Below, piece after piece: positions 8,801-17,024 of a stretch of 34,238 nucleotides of DNA. The translations under genes and the position numbers were made by a program. Source of the DNA: UBA493 sp035655435 (GTDB taxonomy: Archaea; Iainarchaeota; Iainarchaeia; Iainarchaeales; Iainarchaeaceae); the NCBI GenBank assembly GCA_035655435.1, contig DASRUN010000064.1:1-34238 (forward strand), given 5' to 3'. The notes below the pieces were generated by a model that was given only the letters and a program-made list of their open reading frames with translations, had not been told where the DNA came from and did not search any database. The stretch's first letter is position 1. Each line of letters begins with the position of its first letter.

Positions 8801-9934
8801 ATTGATAATGGCGGAGGAACAAGTTCGGGGGTTTGCTCGGACATAGACCTTACGGTTTCGAATGTAACGGTTCCGGAAAATACAAAGAGAACACACTTTG
8901 TTACAATTGACAATGATAATTCAAGAGATTTTACAATAACAAATATTTCTGTTACGGACAACAGCAGCTATTTTAGTGTTGATGTACAGGATGAGCCGAA
9001 CAGAATTGATGCGGGAGATTCTGAGAGAATTGAACTTGAAATCGATGCGGATTCTGTTACAACCGACAGGACAGGAAGCGCGGAAGTAAGAGTTTCGGGA
9101 AGATACAGCAACGGAACAACCTGTTCAAGCACATCAATCAAGCAAAATTTTAATGTAACAGTTGACAACAGAACAGGAACCAATGATGATGACGATTCAG
9201 ATAGTGGAAGCGTTGGCATAGAATTTTCAAGCATTTTTGTAACGCTCAACAAGGGAGAAACACAAACTGTTAAAGCCACAATTGAAAACAACCTTGATGA
9301 TAGGCAATGCTTCAATCTTGGACTTGTTAATAATAATTTTGTAAGCGCAAGACTGTCAAACAACGAACTCTGCCTTAATTCCGAAGCAAGCGGAAGCGTT
9401 GATATTATAATCAACGGAACACAAGCAGGATCTGGAAACGTACAATTCAAAGCAGATTATGACGGAAAATCAAAAAGCAAATTTGTAAGCGTGGAAGTAC
9501 TTGGCGCAACAAGCACAGGCAACGAACCAAGAGTAAGTGTGGAGGTTCCTGAAAACATCACAGAAATGCCAACAATCACGGTGAAAAATACAGGAAGCGA
9601 TCAGGAAAATGTTACAATTGTAGTGGTTAATGCACCGGAAGGAGTAACCATAAGACCTGTTTCAAAGGCATTGTGGAGAACAGGAGAAGAGCTGGAGCTT
9701 GAAATTGAATTGCCGGATGGCTTTGAAGGAGAAATAGATTCAACAATAAGGGTTAATACTGATACTGGAAGCAGGAGCATTCCGCTCAATATTGAGGTTC
9801 AGGCAGCACAGCAGGAAGAGTTCTTATCACCGGGATTAGTTGGATTAGCCACAAATGTCGGAATAGCACTTGGAATACTCATACTAATTATACTCGCTGT
9901 AATAGGCATTTTGAGTGTTTTTGGCAAGAAATAA
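5900..9934 (+). CDS. Giant secreted surface protein with cadherin-like repeats
   Basis: The 1344-residue protein starts at a TTG with a signal peptide (residues 1-22, ending TTASAF). Residues about 28-175 resemble a carbohydrate-binding jelly-roll (RNPGFES, GNSLRLN, FFDDLSIVNA). A PKD-like stretch follows, then four cadherin-like repeats of about 100 residues (from about 313, 416, 520 and 625), each with SG-I/L-P, an EN motif, a conserved LINCF and a second Cys, then TDTDG-type acidic turns. Three further related modules begin at CSxID (about 734, 858, 979). The C-terminus has Ig-like domains and one transmembrane helix (about 1316-1340) with a short KK tail. NxS/T sequons are frequent. It is probably a cell-wall or adhesion protein; first gene of a four-gene cluster. 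Confidence 0.85.
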   Translation: MNLKTVFATIFAVIFIATTASAFPTELRNPGFESSNIFYFPWYSANNPNSTHILDSVVSNLHSHSGGNSLRLNSAGIGYPNILKQTLGVSPGTTYKISGYLKTQLVKGYCNFGLEDDQFIVNTRTQNTYLFKDWAYFEKEVWIPNISRVDFTLQMSSGAIGSCFFDDLSIVNANTGGTDGRNAEPTMNLTASDISGEAPLRVRFDLDCSDAEDDQTSTNYPNQFCRVVFDAANNSDEIGQTNVDIIRGNLLSGVAGTSRSKISFNWNTNNAKWVEVEYTEPGTYNALGIAKDQEGAKGTDSITITVEATEQNTPPILSGIPNITLVENDDFNERVDLFAFASDAQDSDTTLNFSITNQTNSGLINCFIESDRYVNCNDPTANRNGSNTITVRVTDSDGLTDTDSFTITVEEEQETNSPPVLSGIPDITLEENEDFTEEAIDLFDFASDNEDADSELDFSITTQTNTGLINCFIVSNRIVHCSDPTINGTGTSTITVRVTDTEGLTDTDSFVIQVLAGNENNDPTISGLPDITVQENDGSQNDVIDLFEFAFDNEDSDTALNFSVTNQTNSGLINCFVDQDRYIDCSAPEFNDSGSNDITVRVTDTDGRTDEDTFRVRVEADTGGDNDSPIIEGLPNVDIEENSGYSGSLIDLRNYTSDDFDSDSELDFRIENQSNTSLINCLIVSNRFFECESPRVDATGTSTITIEVEDTDGATDSDTLTVEVFPENGSGNGSCSLIDVETRTIFLDESDRETVVFSIRNRANDNFIVEDVDVFDNSTFLSIGTIDFDSFIREDNNEDLSIDLVSNSVTSDREVSVTIDIRGQFENGEDCSFSEIERETFRVRIDNDGGTGNNNGVCSDIDVITRTVTMDESDTENVSFEIRNNGNDEFRIIDVDVSESSSFLSVSNIDWDNLINEDDEGNLEFDLRSTSVSSDRTDTVEIEIRGEFADGEDCSFSEIGRETFRVEIDNGGGTSSGVCSDIDLTVSNVTVPENTKRTHFVTIDNDNSRDFTITNISVTDNSSYFSVDVQDEPNRIDAGDSERIELEIDADSVTTDRTGSAEVRVSGRYSNGTTCSSTSIKQNFNVTVDNRTGTNDDDDSDSGSVGIEFSSIFVTLNKGETQTVKATIENNLDDRQCFNLGLVNNNFVSARLSNNELCLNSEASGSVDIIINGTQAGSGNVQFKADYDGKSKSKFVSVEVLGATSTGNEPRVSVEVPENITEMPTITVKNTGSDQENVTIVVVNAPEGVTIRPVSKALWRTGEELELEIELPDGFEGEIDSTIRVNTDTGSRSIPLNIEVQAAQQEEFLSPGLVGLATNVGIALGILILIILAVIGILSVFGKK

Positions 9935-10004
9935 GCCAATTACAAAGAGAAAACCTTTATATATGACCTAAGCACCAATTATTATAACAAGTTCTAGTGA
10001 ACAA

Positions 10005-10838
10005 GTGAACGATATGAATCTTTGGGGTTTTGTAACAATAGTTTTCATTCTAATGGCTTCAGCTAACGCCATGGCATTTGTAACCGATTTAGAGGATATA
10101 ATAACAATTGGCGAAACACCATACGAACTTTCATTTAATGTTGAAAACACAACCGATATAAGACAGCCATTGAGAATTGAATATGATTTTCCAACAGATT
10201 TTGAAACAATAAACCAACCGAATTTTATAAGGGCGAACGCAATGGAAGAAATAAAAGTGAAAATTTTTCCAAGCGCAATCCAAGAAGGAACAACCTACAA
10301 GGGAATGATACAAATAACCCTTGGCGGAAACACCGCGGAAAAAATAATCACGCTTAATTATGCCAAAGAAAACAAATGCACAATAGAAAGAAACATTGAA
10401 ATCGCAAACAACAAAATCAAAATAGAATTCGTAAATACTTCATTCAAGGACAAGGAAGTAAGGCTTGTTGATGCAGCCGGACTTCCCGAAGGATGGAGCA
10501 TTGAAGGAACAAAAACATTTATTCTTTCAGGATTTGAAGAAAAAACTTTTACACTTGAGATTAAAGGAAACGGAGCATTCAATGGAACACTTGAATTGCA
10601 ATTCCAATGCGAAGGAGAAACATTCAAAGAAGAAGCACAAATCAGAATGGAAAACAACGAACCCGGATTCACGGGATTAGTTTTGCTCAACTCGCTCGGA
10701 AACATTGACTTTGAAATAATCGTTGATGTTGTTTTGGGAATAATCGCGGCAATACTTTTGATTGCATTCATAGCGAGAATGATAAAATTTCTTAATACCA
10801 ACAAAGAAAAGCAGACAAAAATCGAGGTGAAAAAGTAA
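10005..10838 (+). CDS. Membrane-anchored exported protein with Ig-like domains
   Basis: The 277-residue protein has an N-terminal signal peptide (LWGFVTIVFILMASANAMA), two probable beta-sandwich domains (about 25-120 and 125-220, the second with Cys residues at ENKCTIE and FQCEGE) and a C-terminal transmembrane helix (about 238-262) followed by a Lys-rich cytoplasmic tail. The start may be GTG10005 or ATG10014. A TATA-like TTTATATATG (about 9956-9965) suggests an extra promoter. It lies between two larger surface proteins and ends 2 nt before the next ATG, which is preceded by GAGGTGA inside this gene. It is likely a smaller partner in the same surface complex (inference). Confidence 0.8.
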   Translation: MNDMNLWGFVTIVFILMASANAMAFVTDLEDIITIGETPYELSFNVENTTDIRQPLRIEYDFPTDFETINQPNFIRANAMEEIKVKIFPSAIQEGTTYKGMIQITLGGNTAEKIITLNYAKENKCTIERNIEIANNKIKIEFVNTSFKDKEVRLVDAAGLPEGWSIEGTKTFILSGFEEKTFTLEIKGNGAFNGTLELQFQCEGETFKEEAQIRMENNEPGFTGLVLLNSLGNIDFEIIVDVVLGIIAAILLIAFIARMIKFLNTNKEKQTKIEVKK

Positions 10839-10840
10839 AA

Positions 10841-13021
10841 ATGAACATACTCAAAGCAATTATAGTTGCATTCGCAATAATTCTTGTTTCAACAAGCACA
10901 ATGGCAATAAACGAGCCAATTATAGATGGGGTTCCGGATCAAAGAGTGAATAGGAATTTCGACGCACTTGACAAAATAATTGATTTAAGAGATTATGCAA
11001 GCGATGAAAGAAATTCTCCCGGAGAATTGTTTTACACAATTGATTCACAGACAAACATACATCTTATTGATTGCTTTATAGAGGATGATTATTTCGTAAG
11101 CTGCAATGCGCCTCACGAAGACGCATTGGGAATGAGCACAATCAAAGTGAAAGCAATCAACTCAAACGGCCTTGGAGATGTTGATGAATTCAACATCAAT
11201 GTAAACGAAACATTTACAGCAGAAACAATTGAATTCGAATCCGATAGAGATCAAGTAATTATAGAACCCGGAGATTCGATCAACTTACAATTAACAGTCG
11301 AAAACACGTTCGATGAAACGGTTTGTTTTAACCTTGACGCAAGCCTTGACAATGAGGAAAGAGATGAAATTAGAACATCATTGGGAAATGATGAATTCTG
11401 CCTTAATTCAGGCGAACAAACAAGCATAACACTCACAATAACAAGCCTTGATGATGCAAGAATTGGTTTCTACGATATAGAAGTTGTACTTGATTACCCG
11501 CAAGGAGAAAGAACAAGAACTATTGATGTGGAAATAGTAGATCAGGAAGATCCAATAGATATTAGCAGGACAACCGATTATTTTGTTTGTAAAGAACCTT
11601 ATACACAGGAAATTGGAATAAGACTTGAAAATAATTCTGGAAGAACACAAACAATAAATTTGAATGCAAGCCACGAACTTCTTTTGCCGACATTTGAGTT
11701 CGCAACAACAACTCTTTCAGGCGGAGAAGAAGATGAAATGATACTTAGAATACACACAAACGAGACAACCGCGCTCGAAGAATACACAATACAGGTTTTT
11801 GCGAGAAGCGAAAATTATTTTGTGGAAAGAGACATTGTAATTAGATTAATTGAATGCCAAACAGATGAATTTGACCTTGAGATTACACCAATAACACAAA
11901 ATATTGAAAGGAACACAAAAGAATTTTACATAGTAAAATTAATCGGCAAATCCGATAAAGATCTTGATATTAGATTGAGTTCAGACGGAACGCTTCCAAA
12001 TACACTCGATAAATATAATGTATTTTTGCCGAAGCACGGAGAAAAAACAGTTCAACTTGAGGTTAGCGCAAGAGAAAGTGATGATGACGGCGCACACAAA
12101 ATAAAAGTTACCGCGTGGAGCGCAAACGAAACTGAAGAAGAAACAGTAAAGGCAATTGTTGAATCAGAGCACAAAATAGAATTGCTTGTTGCCAACAACG
12201 ATTTTGAAGCAAGAATTTGTTCCGCAACAAACGGACAGGTTTATGAAATCACAATCAAAAATACCGGAGATTTCGAAGAAGATGTTGAATTAACACTCAG
12301 AAATGTTCCGGAAACAATTCAAGCGGTTCTTTCGGAAGATGAAATAGAAATCAGAAAGGGAGAAGAGAAAACAATATTTGTTTTTGTAAACCCCGGATTC
12401 AACACAGATATTGGAAATTACTCAATAACCCTTGAAGCGGATTGGGGAGAAGACTTCGCAAGAGAAACACTCAAATTCAGGGTTGTTGAAGCGGATGAAA
12501 CCGCGCAACAGAACGTAATAGAATTCGTTTCCTATCCGAGAGACATTACAATTGCGCCGGGAGAGGAAAGGCAATTGGAATTCACAATAAGAAACCCGCT
12601 CGCGGTTCCAATGCACAACATACAACTCAGGGTTTTTGGATTATTGAACAACGAAATAACAATTTTCCCAATAAGCGTTTCGGAACTTGAAGGCGGAGAA
12701 ACAATAACACTGAAAAGAACAATAAAGGCAAATGCAAACGCACAAACAAAAGTTTACAATGCCACAATAGAGGTTAGAGCGGATGGATACGTAACCGCAA
12801 AACCAATGAAAGTGAGCGTAACTACACAAGCCCAAAATAGCGAAAATGACCAAAATAACGGGTTTTTGACAGGTTTTTTGACGCTTTTAGGCGGGGATTT
12901 CATCATCGGAGGGGTAATTATTTTAATACTTCTCATAGCAATAATAATAGTGTTGTCACTACTTCACAGTAACAAATCAGAAGAATTAGTGTACTATAAT
13001 AGAGACGATAGGAGTGTATAA
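10841..13021 (+). CDS. Exported multi-domain surface protein, one cadherin-like plus several Ig-like domains
   Basis: The 726-residue protein carries a signal peptide (about 1-22), then one copy of the same cadherin-like repeat found four times in the first gene (GVPDQRVN, YASDE, LIDCFI, VSCN). Next is a module with the CFNL and FCLNSG cysteine pair that matches the CFNL/LCLNS module near the C-terminus of the first gene. Three or four further Ig/NEW3-like domains follow up to about residue 675, then one transmembrane helix (about 690-710, GGVIILILLIAIIIVLSL) and a short charged tail. Shared modules show that the proteins of this cluster evolved by domain duplication and shuffling. It is separated from the next gene by 2 nt. 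Confidence 0.82.
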   Translation: MNILKAIIVAFAIILVSTSTMAINEPIIDGVPDQRVNRNFDALDKIIDLRDYASDERNSPGELFYTIDSQTNIHLIDCFIEDDYFVSCNAPHEDALGMSTIKVKAINSNGLGDVDEFNINVNETFTAETIEFESDRDQVIIEPGDSINLQLTVENTFDETVCFNLDASLDNEERDEIRTSLGNDEFCLNSGEQTSITLTITSLDDARIGFYDIEVVLDYPQGERTRTIDVEIVDQEDPIDISRTTDYFVCKEPYTQEIGIRLENNSGRTQTINLNASHELLLPTFEFATTTLSGGEEDEMILRIHTNETTALEEYTIQVFARSENYFVERDIVIRLIECQTDEFDLEITPITQNIERNTKEFYIVKLIGKSDKDLDIRLSSDGTLPNTLDKYNVFLPKHGEKTVQLEVSARESDDDGAHKIKVTAWSANETEEETVKAIVESEHKIELLVANNDFEARICSATNGQVYEITIKNTGDFEEDVELTLRNVPETIQAVLSEDEIEIRKGEEKTIFVFVNPGFNTDIGNYSITLEADWGEDFARETLKFRVVEADETAQQNVIEFVSYPRDITIAPGEERQLEFTIRNPLAVPMHNIQLRVFGLLNNEITIFPISVSELEGGETITLKRTIKANANAQTKVYNATIEVRADGYVTAKPMKVSVTTQAQNSENDQNNGFLTGFLTLLGGDFIIGGVIILILLIAIIIVLSLLHSNKSEELVYYNRDDRSV
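12954..12979 (+). repeat. Second copy of the surface-cluster dyad
   Basis: Arms TGTCACT and AGTAACA repeat the dyad found at 5854-5874, with about 22 of 26 positions identical over the extended region. Here it lies in the coding end of the third gene, 45-70 nt before the GTG of the fourth. It may be an internal control site or a chance match. Confidence 0.35.
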
Positions 13022-13023
13022 AA

Positions 13024-16000
13024 GTGGATTATAAACTCATAATTTTCGGGCTTTTCGCGGTAATCATGGGAGCTTACGCACACAGCGCAGAACTTAGCGG
13101 AACATGCGATGTCAGCTCAACCCAATGTGATATTACGGTAAATGATTTCGAAGTATGCAACACAAGCAACGCGACAGAAACATACACTGCTTTTTTCCAA
13201 GGAGGCGCTTCACAATGGTTCAGCATAATTCCAAATAGAGTAACACTTGAACCCGGAAAATGCGCAGAACTAAAAGCATTCACAGTAGCGGGATGTTACG
13301 CGGATCCCGGGCAATATTTTACCGATCTTGTTGTACAAAATGATGAAAGAGTAACTGTTTCATGCGAATTCAACCTCGAACAAGGACACTTTGTAGAAAT
13401 AGAAGTTGAACCTGAAAACCAGGAAGCAACACAATGTGAAGAAAAAATTTACGATCTTATAGTAACAAACAACACAATCGTTCCTAATCAGCAGATAGAA
13501 AGAGTTGATCTAACAATCTCGGGAATTCCAAAGGACTGGTATGTATTGGAGGAAGAAAGAATTCTTGTAAAAAAAGGCGAACCTGAAACCGTAAAACTTA
13601 GAGTGCAGGCTCCATGCGACGCGGATTTTGCGGATTACGAATTTACGGCAAGGGCAACGCTTCCAAACCCGAATTTTTATGATGAAGACAATGGAATTTA
13701 TTCCTTGGATCAGGGACAGAGCATTCAGATTCTTCCTGATACAGGATTCAGGAACGGACTTGCAAATGCATGCCTTGAAACACCAAGCGAAGGAATAATA
13801 AAATTTGCAAACAACGGAAAATTGCAGGATACATTAAAATTAACTCTCGAGGGAGCAAGCTTTGCAGCGCTTGAAACAAGAAATATTACTCTTGCGCCGG
13901 GACAGGAAAAAGAAGTTAAAATAAAATTCAACCAGACAAGCGAAGAAATAGGAACGTATGATTTCACGCTCAAAGTTGAATCAACACAATATGATTTTTC
14001 AACACAAAAAACATTCAAAGCGGAGCTAAGCGACTGCTACAACCTTAAAGTAGTAAAACTTGAAGGAGAGGAACTGCTTTGTAATGAAGATTCGCCTGAT
14101 TATAGATTTGAAATAACAAACACGGGAATTGAAACAGTCGATCTCGAAGCAAGCCTAACAGGGGTTTCGGCAGAACTTGATAAAACAAACATAACGCTTG
14201 CACCGGGAGAAACAACGGAATTAAATGCCGAACTTGATATTAGCACGCTTGCAAGAGAAGCAACAATAAGCAAAAACGATCTTGCAGTAGAACTTGTGAT
14301 AGACGCATCAGGATCCATGGCGGAAAGAATCAACGGCCACAACAAAATGGAAGTCGCAAAAACAGCAATCACAAGCCTTGTGAATAATATTAATGAAATA
14401 GACCTTGGGCTTAGGGTTTTCGGACAGGGAGAATTGTGCGAAAATTCTGAACTGCTTGTCCCGGTACAAAAACTTGATATTACAAAAATAACGGATAAAA
14501 TTTCCGGATTCACACCAAAAGGAAAAACACCTTTAACGGAAGCATTGAATGCGGCAATCAATGATTTCCCGGCAGGAAAAGATAAGGCAATAATACTTGT
14601 AAGCGATGGAAAGGAAACATGCGACGGAAATATTAGAGCAACAGCAATAGCACTTGCATCAAAAGGAATAGTGGTTTACTCAATCGGCTTTGACATTGAT
14701 GCGGAGGGAAAAGAACAATTGCAGGAAATATCAAATAGGACAAAAGGAAAATACTTTGAAGCAAGAAGTTCGGAAGAACTACTCAAAGTCTTGCAAACAA
14801 TCTCACAGGAACTGAACATAACTCCAAGCCGCGAAGGAAAAAGAACATTCACACTCAACCTTGATTCCGCACACTTCGATTATGAAAAAGATTATAGTGT
14901 AACGGTTTCAGATTGCTTCAACGCAACAATAGTTGTTCCTGAATTAAACCTCTGCAAAGGAGTAGACAAAGGAGATGTTGTAACGCTTGTAAACCTTGGA
15001 AGCGAAAACCAGGAATTCAATTTGAATTATACTCCTTCATGGATTGAGGGGCAGGCAACGGCAAATGTTCCCGCAAACGGGCAAATAACAATTCCAATAA
15101 CCGCAAAAACGCCAATCGGAGCAACAAATGAAAATTATACAATCAAAGCAATTTCAGGCACAATAGAACTTGAACAAACAAAAAATATCAACTATCTTTC
15201 AGAAGCAAGCTGCTTTGGAGTAGACCTCATAATAGTCAAACCGGAACTTAACGCCGAAACATGTGAAGGAGTAAAGCAAACAATATTCGTGGAAAATAGG
15301 GGAGTTGTCGCGCAGAAAGTAACACTGACAATCGACAAACCATGGGTTGAGGTTGTGCAAAATACAATAACAGTACAGCCCGGAGAAAGAGCGGAAATGA
15401 ACTTCTTTGTAAGCCCGCCATTCGATCTTGAAGATACAACATTCCTTAACTTAACAATTACAACAGACAGGGGATTCAAAACAGAGGGCAAAGTACTCGT
15501 AAGAGCAACAGGAAACCAGGAATCATTTGGATTGGGAGAAGTTGATCTAAGAGTTAGAGATTTGAACATAATGAATGTTGAAGGATTATACCACGATGTG
15601 GAGGTCACGTTTGATATTTACAATGATTCAAATAGAACACTCGAAGTATTCAACGCAAAAACACTTGATTATAACGGAGTCGTACAACTTGACAAAAGAT
15701 TCATCAGCGCGAAAGATACAGTAATGGCAAAAGTGCTAGTTGATTTGCCTGAAGCACTCAAAGGAAAAACCGTGACAATTCCAATACAACTTGAAACCGA
15801 TGAAGGAACTTATGTTAGAAACATAACATTCCAATACGGCGGAACACAAACAACTCCGGAAGAAACAGAAGTAGATGAACCGGTAAGCATTGGAACAGGA
15901 TTGTTCACGCTCGCAGGATTATCAACGGCATTACTTGTTGTTCTTATAATTGTAGTAATAGGATTGATAATTTTTTCGGCTTACAAGGCGGTTCAGAAAG

Positions 16001-16155
16001 AAGAAAAACAGGAAATAATCGAAGCACCGGTTGATGACGCTGAAACAAAAGCCGCAAAAGAAAAGCTCGCGGAATTAAAAGGAAAAATTACAGAAACAAA
16101 ACCGGCGAAAAAGAAAGTCGGCGCAGCCTCAAAAGGCAAGGCAAAAAAGAAATAA
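13024..16155 (+). CDS. Surface protein with von Willebrand factor A domain inserted among Ig-like modules
   Basis: The 1043-residue protein begins with GTG preceded by GGAGTG, a signal peptide (about 1-22), then Cys-rich Ig/NEW3-like domains. A vWA domain spans about residues 418-597, with the metal-ion-dependent adhesion site DASGS (Asp427, Ser429, Ser431), the Thr in KGKTPLTEAL and Asp in LVSDGKET, so it should bind a divalent cation and a protein ligand. The vWA domain interrupts an Ig-like module whose last strands resume at RTFTLNL and end in SDC like its neighbours. Two or three more modules (starting SDCF, ASCFG) follow, then a transmembrane helix (about 965-985) and a Lys-rich cytoplasmic tail. 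Likely the adhesive member of the cluster; partner unknown. Confidence 0.85.
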   Translation: MDYKLIIFGLFAVIMGAYAHSAELSGTCDVSSTQCDITVNDFEVCNTSNATETYTAFFQGGASQWFSIIPNRVTLEPGKCAELKAFTVAGCYADPGQYFTDLVVQNDERVTVSCEFNLEQGHFVEIEVEPENQEATQCEEKIYDLIVTNNTIVPNQQIERVDLTISGIPKDWYVLEEERILVKKGEPETVKLRVQAPCDADFADYEFTARATLPNPNFYDEDNGIYSLDQGQSIQILPDTGFRNGLANACLETPSEGIIKFANNGKLQDTLKLTLEGASFAALETRNITLAPGQEKEVKIKFNQTSEEIGTYDFTLKVESTQYDFSTQKTFKAELSDCYNLKVVKLEGEELLCNEDSPDYRFEITNTGIETVDLEASLTGVSAELDKTNITLAPGETTELNAELDISTLAREATISKNDLAVELVIDASGSMAERINGHNKMEVAKTAITSLVNNINEIDLGLRVFGQGELCENSELLVPVQKLDITKITDKISGFTPKGKTPLTEALNAAINDFPAGKDKAIILVSDGKETCDGNIRATAIALASKGIVVYSIGFDIDAEGKEQLQEISNRTKGKYFEARSSEELLKVLQTISQELNITPSREGKRTFTLNLDSAHFDYEKDYSVTVSDCFNATIVVPELNLCKGVDKGDVVTLVNLGSENQEFNLNYTPSWIEGQATANVPANGQITIPITAKTPIGATNENYTIKAISGTIELEQTKNINYLSEASCFGVDLIIVKPELNAETCEGVKQTIFVENRGVVAQKVTLTIDKPWVEVVQNTITVQPGERAEMNFFVSPPFDLEDTTFLNLTITTDRGFKTEGKVLVRATGNQESFGLGEVDLRVRDLNIMNVEGLYHDVEVTFDIYNDSNRTLEVFNAKTLDYNGVVQLDKRFISAKDTVMAKVLVDLPEALKGKTVTIPIQLETDEGTYVRNITFQYGGTQTTPEETEVDEPVSIGTGLFTLAGLSTALLVVLIIVVIGLIIFSAYKAVQKEEKQEIIEAPVDDAETKAAKEKLAELKGKITETKPAKKKVGAASKGKAKKK

Positions 16156-16301
16156 AATATGAAAATTAATTCGTTAAAATCCAACAACAAATTCTTGCCG
16201 AAAATATTTTGCGGAATCGATATGCCGCATGAAAAATCTCTTTTTAAAATACTTCATGTCAGTTCATTTGCCTTTTATCTTTTTCCATTCACAATAAAGC
16301 C

Positions 16302-16784
16302 ATGGATCGGCAATTGAGAGTAATGTTGGACACTAATGTTTACGAGTTTCTCGAATTGCAGTATTTGGATCCACTCAGCAAACTCATTAACGAGAAAAAA
16401 ATTGTAATATATGGTTGCCGGGTTGTCCGAAAGGAATTGCGTGATATTCCAAGGACGGCAAAACTAAAAGGCAAGAGTTTGAGAAACATATTGCTTGGCA
16501 TTTATGACAAGTTAACTCAGAACCACGACTATCAATTGGATAGCATTGCCGAGAACATTGCAGAACAATACTGGAAAGAATATGAAGGCGGAATTTCGAA
16601 AAGAAAACTTATGGATGACTTCAAAATAGTAGCCATCTCAAGCATGCACAATCTTGACATAATTGTTTCAGAAGACGACAAGTCAATGAAATCCGGCCAC
16701 GCAATAAGAGCATACTTAAAAGTGAATAATCTGAACGGTTTTAGAACCCCGGCATTTTATTCATTAAAGAAACTCATCCCTTGA
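16302..16784 (+). CDS. PIN-domain ribonuclease, putative toxin (copy 2)
   Basis: The 160-residue protein is a paralogue of the PIN protein at 1537-2031: Asp10 in MLDTNVY, Glu45 in VRKELRDI, LGIYD at about 65-69, EQYWKEY at 88-94, Asp106 in MDDFKIVAIS and Asp125/126 in VSEDDKSM. The full acidic PIN set is intact, so ribonuclease activity is expected. The convergent 48-aa ORF overlaps its 3' end by 11 nt. TATA-like elements lie at about 16241-16251 and 16271-16280. A toxin role is inferred from the family and the repeated partner gene. Confidence 0.85.
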   Translation: MDRQLRVMLDTNVYEFLELQYLDPLSKLINEKKIVIYGCRVVRKELRDIPRTAKLKGKSLRNILLGIYDKLTQNHDYQLDSIAENIAEQYWKEYEGGISKRKLMDDFKIVAISSMHNLDIIVSEDDKSMKSGHAIRAYLKVNNLNGFRTPAFYSLKKLIP

Positions 16785-16920
16785 GCTCTGCTTTTCTCTT
16801 CTTAAGATAAGCCTTTACAGCAGGGCTTTTCCTAACTTGTTCAAGATCCTCAAAAAGTACTTTCAGATGCGCAAACTTATCTTTTGAATAACTCTCTTTC
16901 TGAACAGTCTTCGAATACAT
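16774..16920 (-). CDS. 48-aa helical protein, putative antitoxin of convergent PIN toxin (copy 2)
   Basis: A 49-codon minus-strand frame starts with ATG at 16920 and ends in TGA at 16774, overlapping the 3' end of the PIN gene by 11 nt. The product shares SKTV, ESYSK, the EQVRKSP motif and a Lys-rich C-terminus with the 48-aa ORF at 1394-1540 and has exactly the same length. It is charged and probably helical. A TATA-like TTTTAAATAG lies about 35-45 nt upstream. The conservation of this very short frame next to a second related PIN gene is strong evidence that both are real. The family is unknown to me; the antitoxin function is inferred. Confidence 0.65.
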   Translation of the reverse strand: MYSKTVQKESYSKDKFAHLKVLFEDLEQVRKSPAVKAYLKKRKAELKG

Positions 16921-17024
16921 TTACAACCACTATACCAATACGCGCATTAAAACTATTTAAAAGTAACTTCCAATATCAAATTAGCTTTGAAATATTTGGT
17001 CAAAAAAATCATCAAATAAATTCA

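Noticed and set aside
7915..8961. Long Ser/Leu-rich antisense ORF within the first surface gene
   Set aside because: It is the complement of biased repeats rich in Asp, Glu and Ser codons and has no independent support.
16159..16317. 52-codon ORF between the surface cluster and the second PIN gene
   Set aside because: It overlaps the PIN start and its sequence covers the likely promoter; there is no motif or counterpart at the first PIN locus.
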